From assembly GCF_022698145.1 (NCBI RefSeq), contig NZ_JALDAX010000007.1, forward strand, positions 361,181 through 425,180: a stretch of 64,000 nucleotides of DNA, given 5' to 3'. This document shows positions 25,022 through 32,924 of the stretch, in pieces (the stretch's first letter is position 1; every line of letters begins with the position of its first letter). Under the pieces are notes generated by a model. That model was not told the DNA's origin, made no database searches, and saw only the letters and a list, made by a program, of their open reading frames with translations. Made by a program: the position numbers and the translations under genes. This DNA comes from Streptomyces spinosisporus (GTDB taxonomy: Bacteria > Actinomycetota > Actinomycetes > Streptomycetales > Streptomycetaceae).

Positions 25022-25627
25022 GTGATCCGGGTATTACTGGTGCACGATGCGTGTCTGGTGCGATCGGTTCTGGCGGAGTGGCTGAGGCGGGAGCCGGATC
25101 TCCGCGTGGAGGACACCCCCTGGCGGGGCGCGCCCGGCCGGGCGCGGCTGCTGCGGCCCGATGTCTGCGCCGCGGACCTCGAAGTCGACTCGTACGGCGT
25201 TCCACCCCTGGGCGAACTGACCTCGCGGGGCCCGGACGGGTCACGCCCCAGGCTCCTCGTGCTGGCCAGCGCGCACCGGCCCGGGCTGCTGAAACGGGCC
25301 ATCGAGGCGGGGGCGCTGGGCTACGTCGACAAGGAGGGCGCGCCCGATCACCTCGTGCGGGGGATACGGCGGGTCGCCGCGGGCGAACGCTTCGTCGACG
25401 ACTCCCTCGGCTACGGCTTCCTCAAGGCCGCCGAGATGCCATTGACCAGGCGCGAGCTGAGCGTGTTATCCCTCGCCGCCGAGGGCGCGTCGGTCGCGGA
25501 GATCGCCGGCAGTCTCCACCTTTCCCACGGAACCGTGCGCAACTACGTGGCGGCCATCACCCGCAAGACCGGGGCCCGCAACCGCATCGACGCGATCCGC
25601 ATCTCGCAGGGGGAAGGCTGGCTGTGA
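25022..25627 (+). CDS. ramR: Orphan LuxR/NarL-type response regulator, RamR/AmfR-like
   Basis: 201 residues from a GTG preceded by GAGGGGCGG. The receiver domain is degenerate: the acidic pair is HDA in LLVHDACLVRS, the phospho-acceptor candidate is Asp53 in CAADLEVDS, and Lys is in GYVDKEGAP. The C-terminal HTH reads LTRRELSVLSLAAEGASVAE then SLHLSHGTVRNYVAAITRK. No kinase gene is adjacent, as for RamR/AmfR, the activators of ramCSAB/amfTSBA. It carries two TTA codons (residue 5 at 25034 and residue 149 at 25466), so full translation should need the bldA tRNA. It is convergent with ramB and overlaps it by 162 bases. Confidence 0.88.
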   Translation: MIRVLLVHDACLVRSVLAEWLRREPDLRVEDTPWRGAPGRARLLRPDVCAADLEVDSYGVPPLGELTSRGPDGSRPRLLVLASAHRPGLLKRAIEAGALGYVDKEGAPDHLVRGIRRVAAGERFVDDSLGYGFLKAAEMPLTRRELSVLSLAAEGASVAEIAGSLHLSHGTVRNYVAAITRKTGARNRIDAIRISQGEGWL

Positions 25628-27379
25628 GGGTGTCGGCGGCCCCCAGTTGCCGACGAGCTCCCGGTACAGCGGTGAGGTCTCCAGCAGCTCGTCGTGGGTG
25701 CCGTACGCCGTGCCGCGTCCGTCCATGACCAGCACACGATCCGCGCGCCTGGCCGAGCTGATGCGATGGGCGACGACCACGAGAGTGCCGCCCGGCCGCC
25801 GCGCGAAGGCACGCTCCGCACGCTCCTCGGCCTGCGGGTCCAGATGACAGGTCGCCTCGTCGAGCAGGGCGAGCGGGGCGTACGACAGATACGCCCGGGT
25901 CAGCGCGATCAGCTGGCGCTCACCGGCGGAGAGCACCGCGGGGTCGACCTCGGCGCCGAGACCACCGAGCCTCGCCAGCAGCGGACCGAGCCCGACCGCG
26001 TCGGCCGCCGCGACCAACTCCCCCTCGGGCGCCGGCTCCTGCCTCAAATGGGCAAGGTTGTCGGCAACGGTCCCGGTGAAGACGTACGCCTCCTGCGGAA
26101 TGAGCACACGATGCCGCGCGGCCTCGACGGACGGAACGGGAGCCCCACCGACCCGAATCCTCCCGCACCGGGGCACCAGCACCCCCGCGATCAGCGCAGT
26201 GAGCGTCGACTTCCCAATACCACTGGGCCCGACGACGGCCAGATGGGAGCCGGGGGCGAGGGTGAGGTCGAGGTCCTTCATAACGGGGGTCGCGTCCGGG
26301 CCGTAGGCGAAGGTTACGGAGGTGAGGGAGAGGGTGGGGGTGGGGGTGATGGGGTGTTCGGTGGTGGGCGGAGGGGGTTCGGGGGTGGGTGGTGGGGTTT
26401 TGGGTGGGGGTGCCGGGGAGTCGGGCGCAGCCTCGGACTCGGGTGCCGGGATCTCGGGCGGACCCTCGGACATGGACGTCGGCGCTAGTCGGCGCAGCAC
26501 CACCGTCAGGCGTGAGCCGCTTGTGCCCAGGCCGTGGATGAGGTTGGTGAGGGCCGGGAGCAGGGACTGGGTGACGTAGGCGAGTGCGCCGACCAGGGCG
26601 CCCGCGGTGACCCCGTGGGCCAGCAGCCAGGGCGCGGTGGCGAGCAGCAGCACGATCGGGAGGTGGCCGCCGAGCGCGAGTGCCGCCACGCGGATGACGC
26701 CCCAGCGGGCGAGAGCGCGGGCGGCGCGCAACTCGGCGTCGACGCGTACGCCCACGTCGGCGGCGATCACCTCCTCCGCACCGGTGGCCGTGATGTCCCG
26801 CAGCCCCGGGCACACCTCGCCCAGGCGTTCGGCCAGCGCCTCGTCGGCGACGAGAAAGGCCTCCTGCCGACGGGCCAGTGGCCGCAGCGACGCCACGAAG
26901 AGGACGACTCCGGCCACGAGCGGCGGCCCTACCGCCGCCAGCAGCATCGGGGCGAGCGAGAACAGCCCGACCAGCGCCCCCACGGCCGTGAACACGAACG
27001 ACCGCGACACCATCACCAGCCCGGCGAAGGTCTCCCGTGCGATCTCCACCTGCTGGGTGAGCCCCGACAGCGCCCCGCCGTCGGCCCGACGCACCCCGCG
27101 CTCGACCACACCCTCGACGAGCCGGTCCCGCAGGGGTTCGACGAGCGAGGCCACGGCCGCGTAGACCCGCCCGGTCCCGTACGCCCCCACCACGACCCCG
27201 AGCCCGGCCACCCCGAGCCAGGCAAGCCCGACATCCGCCCGCCCGGCCAGGAACCCCGCATCGAGGGCGCGCGCGGGGGCGTACCCGGTGAGGAAGGTCT
27301 GCACCGTCTCCAGCACGGACCAACAAACAAGCCGAAGGAGCACCCCTCGCCTCAACCACAGAAACCGCAGCCCACGCAC
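25466..27379 (-). CDS. ramB: ABC exporter half-transporter of the SapB/AmfS cluster (second of two)
   Basis: About 637 residues if started at GTG 27379; the frame stays open through the minisatellite to 27961, so the start is uncertain. The membrane domain (about 10-330) ends in a Pro/Glu-rich linker. The ATPase has Walker A GPSGIGKSTLTAL, a weak signature LSAGERQLIALTRAYL, Walker B LALLDEATCHLD and VVAHRISSA. The last 54 residues (after LYRELVGNWGPPTP) lie antisense to ramR and look unlike an ABC tail. The stop TAA is the exact complement of a ramR TTA codon. It likely pairs with ramA to export the morphogenic lanthipeptide. Confidence 0.82.
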   Translation of the reverse strand: MRGLRFLWLRRGVLLRLVCWSVLETVQTFLTGYAPARALDAGFLAGRADVGLAWLGVAGLGVVVGAYGTGRVYAAVASLVEPLRDRLVEGVVERGVRRADGGALSGLTQQVEIARETFAGLVMVSRSFVFTAVGALVGLFSLAPMLLAAVGPPLVAGVVLFVASLRPLARRQEAFLVADEALAERLGEVCPGLRDITATGAEEVIAADVGVRVDAELRAARALARWGVIRVAALALGGHLPIVLLLATAPWLLAHGVTAGALVGALAYVTQSLLPALTNLIHGLGTSGSRLTVVLRRLAPTSMSEGPPEIPAPESEAAPDSPAPPPKTPPPTPEPPPPTTEHPITPTPTLSLTSVTFAYGPDATPVMKDLDLTLAPGSHLAVVGPSGIGKSTLTALIAGVLVPRCGRIRVGGAPVPSVEAARHRVLIPQEAYVFTGTVADNLAHLRQEPAPEGELVAAADAVGLGPLLARLGGLGAEVDPAVLSAGERQLIALTRAYLSYAPLALLDEATCHLDPQAEERAERAFARRPGGTLVVVAHRISSARRADRVLVMDGRGTAYGTHDELLETSPLYRELVGNWGPPTPSQPAFPLRDADRVDAVAGPGLAGDGRHVVAHGSVGKVETAGDLRDRRALGGEG

Positions 27380-27416
27380 GCAAAGCCCGTCGTGACCCGC
27401 CCGCCGCCACACCCTG

Positions 27417-28090
27417 CGGGTCTCAGCGGCCTCCCGCTGCCGCGTCCCGCGAGTCGTGCCGGGCTCCCGTCGCCGTGCCCCACGGGTCTCGGCGTCTTCC
27501 CGCTGCTGCGTATCGCGGGGCGTGCCTGCGCCTTGTTGCTGTGTCCCGCGGGTCGTATCGGGCTTCCGCCGCCACATCCCGCGGGCCGTGATGGCCTCCC
27601 ACTGCGGCCCGCGCCTCACGTTGGCCTCCCGTCCTTGCGTCCCGCGGGTCTCGGCGGCCTGCCGCTGCTGCGTATCGCGGGGCGTGCCTGCGCCTTGTTG
27701 CTGTGTCCCGCGGGTCGTGCCGGGCTTCCGCCGCCACATCCCGCGGGTCTTGGACGCCTCCAGCTGCGTCCTGCGCCTCACGTTGGCCTCCCGTTCTTGC
27801 GCCCCGCGGGTCCTGGCGGCCTCCCGCTGCGTTCCGCGCCTCACGCTGGCCCCCGCTGCTGCGTGTCGCGAGTCGTGCCGGGCTTTCCGTCGCCGCGTCC
27901 GGCCGGTCTTGGCGGCCCCTCGCTGTGTCCCGCGAGTCGTGCCGGGCTTCCGCCGCCACATCCCGCGGGGTTTCGGCGGCCCCCCGCTGCATCCTGGGCC
28001 TCACGCTGGCCTCCCGGCCCTGCATCCCGCGGGTAACGCCGACCCCTCGTCGCCGCATCCCGCACCTCAAGCCGCCCCCTCATCGCCACA
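27417..28090. repeat. Degenerate 33-bp minisatellite, about 20 units, between the two ram ABC genes
   Basis: Tandem units of 30-34 bp, mostly 33, built on a CCCGCGGGTC core followed by a variable segment and ending TGCGT or CACAT. A 66-bp pair of units occurs twice nearly unchanged (about 27517-27582 and 27673-27738), so there is higher-order duplication. In the minus-strand frame of ramB the units read as 11-residue Arg-rich blocks such as RGMWRRKPGTT and RGTQQQGAGTP, kept open throughout. On the plus strand all frames are also long because of the base composition. Whether the repeats are translated as a ramB N-terminal extension or only spacer DNA/RNA is unresolved. Confidence 0.85.
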
Positions 28091-28098
28091 CCCCCGTG

Positions 28099-29850
28099 TC
28101 ATACCGGTACCCCCAAGCCGCCCCACCCCGCGGCCTCACCCCGACCCCCCCCATCCCCAAACACCGCCCGATACCCCTCCACCCGCCACAGCTCCGCATG
28201 TGTCCCCACCGCCCGCACCCTCCCGTCCTCCAGCCAGGCCACCGCGTCCGCCCGGGCCGCCGTGGCGGCTCGGTGGGCGATGAGTAGGCGGGTGGTGTGG
28301 GTGGCGTGGGTCAGGAGGGTGGCCGTGATCTGGGCCTCCGTCACTGTGTCGAGGCTGGAGAGGGCGTCGTCGAGGATGAGGAGGCGGCCGTCGTGGGCGA
28401 AGGCGCGGGCCAGGCCCAGGCGTTGGGACTCGCCGCCGGAGCGGGGGGCTTCGGCGCACGGTGTGGCCCAGCCGTTCGGAAGGCGCCGTACGAAGTCGTC
28501 CGCGCACGCGAGGCGGGTCGCCTCGCGGACGGTCGCGGGGGAGAGGGGACCAGGCCCGAGGGCGATCGCGTCCTCGATGGTGGTGCCGAGGAGCGCGGGG
28601 CGTTCGAAGGCGTATCCGACGGATCGGCGCAGGTCGTGACGGCTCAGCTCACGCAGTGGCACCCCGTCGAGCAGCACCTCGCCCGCGTCCGGGTCGGCCA
28701 GCCGCCCGGCGATCGCGGCGAGGAGCGACTTGCCGGTGCCGGAACGGCCGACCACCGCGAGGGTCGTGCCCCCGGGGACGACCAGGTCGACGCCGTCGAG
28801 GACGGTACGGTCGCCGCGCCGGACCGTCACACCCCGCAGCTCCAACTGCCCCGGCCCCGGCGGCAGTCGGCGGTCTCCGTGGACCGTGGCCGGTTCCGTC
28901 AGGACCTCGCCGAGGCGCCCGGCGGCCGCCCGGGCCCGGGCCAGACTCGCGAACTGGCCGACCATCAGGCCGACTCCGGTCGCCAGGACCGCGTACCGCG
29001 AGGCCGCCAGCACCTCACCGACCGACAGCCGGTGCCGGGCGAGGAACAGCCCGGCCACGGCGACGACCGCGAGCTGCAGCAGCGGCGCCACGGTCATCGC
29101 CTGCGCCGCGGCCCGCCCCTGCACCCGCCACATGCGGTGCCCCGCGCGCGACAGGTCCGGCAGCGGCCGCAGGATCCGCGCGGCATCCTTGTGTGCCGTG
29201 CCCGCCGCCTCGATGGTGCGGTGACCGGCGATCGCCTCCGCCAGCGCGCCGGCGATCCGCCCCTGCACCCGCTGGTAGTCGGCCACACAGCGGGTCGTGT
29301 CACGGGTGAAGGCACGCAGCAGGAGAGCCAGCACCGGTGCCCCGGTCAGGAACACGGCCGCCAGCCACGGGTCGATCAGCCCGAGGGCCACCACGCCCCC
29401 CACGGGACCGGCGAACGCGGCGAGCAGCGCGGCGCGCGCGGCCGGGGCCGTACCGGCCTGGGAGGCGTTGCCGACGAGCCGCGCGACGAGGTCACCGGGA
29501 CCGAAGCGATCCACGGCGCGCGGGCCCGTGGCCAGCACATGACCGGTCAGCCGCCGCCGCAGCCACGCCGTGGTCCGGGCGTCGACGGTGCCGGTGAGCA
29601 CGGTCTCGCACGCGTCGAGCAGGGCGGCCAGCAGCACCAGTGCCGCGCAGTACAACACCCAGCGGCCCGCAGGGGCGTGGGCCAGCAGCAGGTCGAGGGT
29701 GCGGCCGAGCGCGGCCGGCAGCAGCAGGGCGGCACCGGCGGACGCCGCGCCGACCAGGCACAGGGCCGCGCACCGGATGCCACTGTGCCGGGCGGAGCGG
29801 TTCAGCACGGCAGTAGTGGGATCTGCGGCGCGCGTCGTCAAGGTCGTCAT
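28099..29850 (-). CDS. ramA: ABC exporter half-transporter of the SapB/AmfS cluster (first of two)
   Basis: 583 residues from ATG MTTLTTRAADPTT, with GAGGCGGCGG upstream. Membrane domain about 30-310. The ATPase has Walker A VVGRSGTGKSLLAAI, signature SGGESQRLGLARAFAH and switch His in LIAHRAATA. Walker B is LLILDDALSSLD, with Asp where the catalytic Glu normally stands, so its own ATP site may be slow and the partner ABC protein (with LLDEA) may supply the active one. It lies 118 bases after the ramS precursor gene. It probably forms a heterodimer with ramB that exports the mature lanthipeptide. Confidence 0.88.
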   Translation of the reverse strand: MTTLTTRAADPTTAVLNRSARHSGIRCAALCLVGAASAGAALLLPAALGRTLDLLLAHAPAGRWVLYCAALVLLAALLDACETVLTGTVDARTTAWLRRRLTGHVLATGPRAVDRFGPGDLVARLVGNASQAGTAPAARAALLAAFAGPVGGVVALGLIDPWLAAVFLTGAPVLALLLRAFTRDTTRCVADYQRVQGRIAGALAEAIAGHRTIEAAGTAHKDAARILRPLPDLSRAGHRMWRVQGRAAAQAMTVAPLLQLAVVAVAGLFLARHRLSVGEVLAASRYAVLATGVGLMVGQFASLARARAAAGRLGEVLTEPATVHGDRRLPPGPGQLELRGVTVRRGDRTVLDGVDLVVPGGTTLAVVGRSGTGKSLLAAIAGRLADPDAGEVLLDGVPLRELSRHDLRRSVGYAFERPALLGTTIEDAIALGPGPLSPATVREATRLACADDFVRRLPNGWATPCAEAPRSGGESQRLGLARAFAHDGRLLILDDALSSLDTVTEAQITATLLTHATHTTRLLIAHRAATAARADAVAWLEDGRVRAVGTHAELWRVEGYRAVFGDGGGRGEAAGWGGLGVPV

Positions 29851-29909
29851 CCGTCCGCCGCCTCGCATCCGGAATCGCGAAAATGTGCAGGACCGCAAGG
29901 GCACAGGTC

Positions 29910-29946
29910 CCGGGCGGCCCCTCCCCGCAGGGAGCGGACCGCCCGG
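29910..29946 (-). terminator. Hairpin between ramS and ramA
   Basis: Outer stem CCGGGCGG (29910-29917) / CCGCCCGG (29939-29946) enclosing an inner CTCCC-CGCA-GGGAG hairpin (29921-29934). It is 22 bases past the ramS stop. A partial terminator or mRNA-stabilising 3' structure would raise precursor levels over transporter levels. Confidence 0.6.
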
Positions 29947-29968
29947 AGCCGTGGGCCAGCGGTCGCGG

Positions 29969-30088
29969 TCAGAGGCAGAGCGTGACGCTCGCCGCGCTGA
30001 CACAGGAGAGCAGGCTGAGCGAGCTTTCGCCGCCACCGCCGCCCATCTGCTCGTCGGAGTCCATCGTCTGCAGGTCGAGAAGTGCCAT
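29969..30088 (-). CDS. ramS: Class III lanthipeptide precursor, RamS/AmfS-like
   Basis: 39 residues, ATG 7 bases after AAGGAAGGA. The leader MALLDLQTMDSDEQM carries the LLDLQ recognition motif of AmfS/RamS, followed by five Gly. The core has two Ser-x2-Ser-x3-Cys units: Ser22/Ser25/Cys29 (SSLSLLSC) and Ser31/Ser34/Cys38 (SAASVTLC), ending in Leu39. By analogy with SapB, each unit would give one lanthionine (first Ser to Cys) and one dehydroalanine (second Ser). Only one residue (Val30) separates the two units, against two in SapB. The product is expected to be a hydrophobic surfactant that lets aerial hyphae break the surface. Confidence 0.95.
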   Translation of the reverse strand: MALLDLQTMDSDEQMGGGGGESSLSLLSCVSAASVTLCL

Positions 30089-30144
30089 GAAATCGTCCTT
30101 CCTTGTGTGTCCATCCGTGGGGACGGGGTTGGTTCACGACTCCG

Positions 30145-32727
30145 TCAGATCGCGGAGCCGAGTCGTGGGGACCGCCCGAGCGGCGGCAGGAACGGCAGGT
30201 GGGCGTCGCCCGAGCGGGCCGCGTCGAGCGCGAGCAGACAGCCCGCGGTTCCGGTGGCGAGGTCCATGGACAGCCGCATCATCTGGTGGCCGGGAAAGGC
30301 CAGTTGGCCCTCGTACGCCATCGCGTACCAGCCGAGGCCGTCGATCTGCTCGGCCAACCGCCGGTCCGTCGCGGCCGGTTGAGTGGTGCGGCCGAGGTGC
30401 AGGATCATCCCGGCGCGGCCCTGGAAGAGGCCGGGCTGTGCGTAGAAGCGGGAGGTGGCGGCGGTGAGGATGCCGGCCCGCGCCGTGTCGAACTCCGCGT
30501 CGTCCGCGTGCGCGGCGAAGTCGTCGAGGACCATGCCCACGCCCACACTGCCGTCGCCGAGGTACGGCATGGTCCGCCAGCCTTCGTCGACCTCCAGGCC
30601 GCCGCTCTTCTGGACGACGCAGCACTCCAGATCCCGGCTCAACGCCTCGCGCGCCGCCGCCAACAGCCGTTCCCCACCGGTCCGTTCGTACTGCCGCAGC
30701 AGGAACAGCGCGGGCCCGGTCGCGCCCCGCAGCAGCCCGGCCCGCCGACGGCGCGGCTCGGGGCGCGGCTCGGCAAGGCGCCGTACGAGAAGGTCCGCCG
30801 CCTCCTCGGCCCGCTCGCGCAGCTCCGACTCGCCTGTGCTGTCCGCGAGTTCACCGAGGACCAGGCCGAGTCCGGCCAGTCCGCCCCGCAGGTCCCAGGA
30901 GAGGTTCTGCCACCTCTCGGCGAGGATGGTCCCGACCAGGTCGAGGGCCCGCTGCCGGTGGCCGAGCCGGTCCAGGACATGGGCCACGCCCGCGAGTCCG
31001 TCGTACAGCCCGAGCGGGGTGCCGGCCGGCGGCGGGTCCGTGCGGTCCAGGAGCCAGCGCTCGCCCTCCTCGTACCGCTCGGCTCCGGTCCCGGCCAGCG
31101 CGTACAGCACCCCGGCCGCGCCATGGGCGAGCCCGAGCCCGCCGCCGTCCTCGAACTGGGCGATGTCGCCCGGGAAGAGCCGGTCCTCGCGCTCGGGGGT
31201 GGCGGAGGCGAGGATCGCCCTGACCATCGAGTCGCGGCTGCGGGGCCAGTCGGAGGGCCGCACGAACGCGGGGGCACCCACCCCTGCGTCCCGGGTGATC
31301 TCCGCGACCGCCTCGTCCAGGAACTCCCGTGGTACGTCCGGGAATTGCTCCGCGATCACCTCGGCCAGATGCGCCGCCTTGCCCCGGTCGACCACGAACA
31401 GGGTGGTGACGGGCAGGAACAGCGCGAGCCGTAAGCAGGCCAGGGCATAGCGGTCGACGTCGGTGCCGGTCCGGTCGGGCGGTGCGAAGAAGCCCGGGTG
31501 GGCGACGACTTGGCGGCCGTTCTCCGCGGCGGGCGCCGCCGCCTCGAAGTCGATCAGGAACACGGACTCGTCGTCCGGCGCGACCATGATGTTGAAGACG
31601 TGCAGGTCGTTGAAGACGAGCCCGCGCTCGTGCAGCGCCTGCACCGCGCGCTCCACCGCCCCGTGGATGCGCACCGCCCACGCCGTGTAGCGCGCGATGG
31701 CGTCCGGGTCCGGGTCCGGCGTGAGCAGCGGATGACGCTCGGCGAACATCGAGTTGAGCGGGCGCCCCTCGACGAAGTCCATCACCAGGAACCGGTGGTC
31801 GCCGAGGGTGAACCAGTCCCGCACCTCCGGCACCACACCCGTGCCCGCCACCCGCTCCAGAGCCTCCTTCTCGCGCCGCAGCCGGGTGATCGCGTCCGCC
31901 CCGTCGGCGGCCAGCCCCGCATGCGGCCGCCCCTCCTTCAGCACGACCCGGCTGCCGTCCCGGGTGTCGGTGCCGGCGTACACACCGCCGCCGTTGGAGA
32001 AGTGCAGTGCCTTCTCGATGCGGTACGGCAGCTCGCCCACCGTCGTGGTGTTGCGGGCCGCGAGATGCGGTGCGAGGAACGCGGGCAGTGTCACCCACTC
32101 CGGCACCTGGAAGGACGGCGCCCGCCGGTCCGGCACCAGCCGGCCCTCGCCGTCGCGCACCGCCGGCACGAGCGAGCCCCGCTCGTCGACGGTGAAGGTC
32201 CGCGCGAAGGCGCCGTAGCGGACATAGAGGGGACCGTCGTACCAGCGCAGATCGGTGAGGATGTACGGCCCCTCGCAGCCCTCCAGCAGCCGGCCCAGTT
32301 CGCGCATCACCCGGTGCAGCTGCTCCTCGTCGGCCGGGTAGACGGTGACGAACTTGCCGCTGGTGTCGCGGCCGGCGTACTTGGTGTTGCGCAGATGCAG
32401 CAGGTGCGGGGCGGGCACGAACTTGAACGGGATCCGGCGCGGCACGCAGTAGTCCCACACGGTCGCGGCGACCCGCTCCGCGTCGGCCCGCGTGGCCGAG
32501 GCGTGGATCTTCCACCCCTGGGCGGGGCCCGGCAGCGGTGTGCCGTCGGCGCCGAGCGGCGTCAGCGCCAGCCAGTCGCCGATCCGCCCCGACGCCCAGC
32601 CCTCCGGCACCCGGCGGCGGGCGGTCTCGAACGAGCGCTCCTCCTGCCGCCCGCCCGCGACGAGCCGGTCCGGTGTCTCGTAGAAGTGTCTGTCAGCGAG
32701 CGCGTACACCTCGTAGCGCTTGTCCAT
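30145..32727 (-). CDS. ramC: Class III lanthionine synthetase LanKC, RamC/AmfT-like
   Basis: 860 residues from ATG MDKRYEVYALADRHFYET, just after GGAGGGGG. The order is: N-terminal lyase-like region (about 1-220), Ser/Thr-kinase-like domain (about 230-500) with RGLVFNDLHVFNIM and FLIDFEAA as catalytic and Mg loops, and a LanC-like cyclase (about 530-860) with repeated GxAGxxxxL helices (LAHGAAGVLYALAG, LRGGLAGLGLVLGE, FQGRAGMILHLG). The Cys-Cys-His zinc ligands of true LanC are not seen, as normal for class III. It phosphorylates core Ser, eliminates, and cyclises onto Cys. One TTA codon (residue 432, at 31432-31434) makes it a second bldA target in this cluster. Confidence 0.93.
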   Translation of the reverse strand: MDKRYEVYALADRHFYETPDRLVAGGRQEERSFETARRRVPEGWASGRIGDWLALTPLGADGTPLPGPAQGWKIHASATRADAERVAATVWDYCVPRRIPFKFVPAPHLLHLRNTKYAGRDTSGKFVTVYPADEEQLHRVMRELGRLLEGCEGPYILTDLRWYDGPLYVRYGAFARTFTVDERGSLVPAVRDGEGRLVPDRRAPSFQVPEWVTLPAFLAPHLAARNTTTVGELPYRIEKALHFSNGGGVYAGTDTRDGSRVVLKEGRPHAGLAADGADAITRLRREKEALERVAGTGVVPEVRDWFTLGDHRFLVMDFVEGRPLNSMFAERHPLLTPDPDPDAIARYTAWAVRIHGAVERAVQALHERGLVFNDLHVFNIMVAPDDESVFLIDFEAAAPAAENGRQVVAHPGFFAPPDRTGTDVDRYALACLRLALFLPVTTLFVVDRGKAAHLAEVIAEQFPDVPREFLDEAVAEITRDAGVGAPAFVRPSDWPRSRDSMVRAILASATPEREDRLFPGDIAQFEDGGGLGLAHGAAGVLYALAGTGAERYEEGERWLLDRTDPPPAGTPLGLYDGLAGVAHVLDRLGHRQRALDLVGTILAERWQNLSWDLRGGLAGLGLVLGELADSTGESELRERAEEAADLLVRRLAEPRPEPRRRRAGLLRGATGPALFLLRQYERTGGERLLAAAREALSRDLECCVVQKSGGLEVDEGWRTMPYLGDGSVGVGMVLDDFAAHADDAEFDTARAGILTAATSRFYAQPGLFQGRAGMILHLGRTTQPAATDRRLAEQIDGLGWYAMAYEGQLAFPGHQMMRLSMDLATGTAGCLLALDAARSGDAHLPFLPPLGRSPRLGSAI

Positions 32728-32739
32728 GCGTCCCCCTCC

Positions 32740-32772
32740 GTGGCCCGGCTCCGACCTTTCCAGCCGGGCCAC
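32740..32772 (-). promoter_or_regulatory. Perfect hairpin directly before the ramC ribosome site
   Basis: GTGGCCCGGCT (32740-32750) / AGCCGGGCCAC (32762-32772), 11-bp stem with 11-base loop, ending one or two bases from the GGAGGGGG ribosome site of ramC. It lies in the mRNA leader and could control translation or be part of a regulator site. Confidence 0.65.
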
Positions 32773-32924
32773 GGCGACGGACAGTCACGGCTGTCACGAG
32801 AACACCGTGCGATACGCATGCGTCAAGACATGTTCGGCGCGTTTCGAGTGGACGGTTTGCGGCGCCCGCCACGGAATGCGCACAGGGGCTGCGCAGGCGG
32901 CCCATACGCGCTGTAATTGCGGAC

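Noticed and set aside
27417..28090. CRISPR array or clustered regulatory repeats
   Set aside because: Units are directly adjacent without unique spacers and diverge gradually, so this is a minisatellite. No cas gene is present.
32538..32924. N-terminal extension of the second SpoIIE-type phosphatase
   Set aside because: It is antisense to ramC and has atypical composition; a GTG at 32925 gives a normal start.
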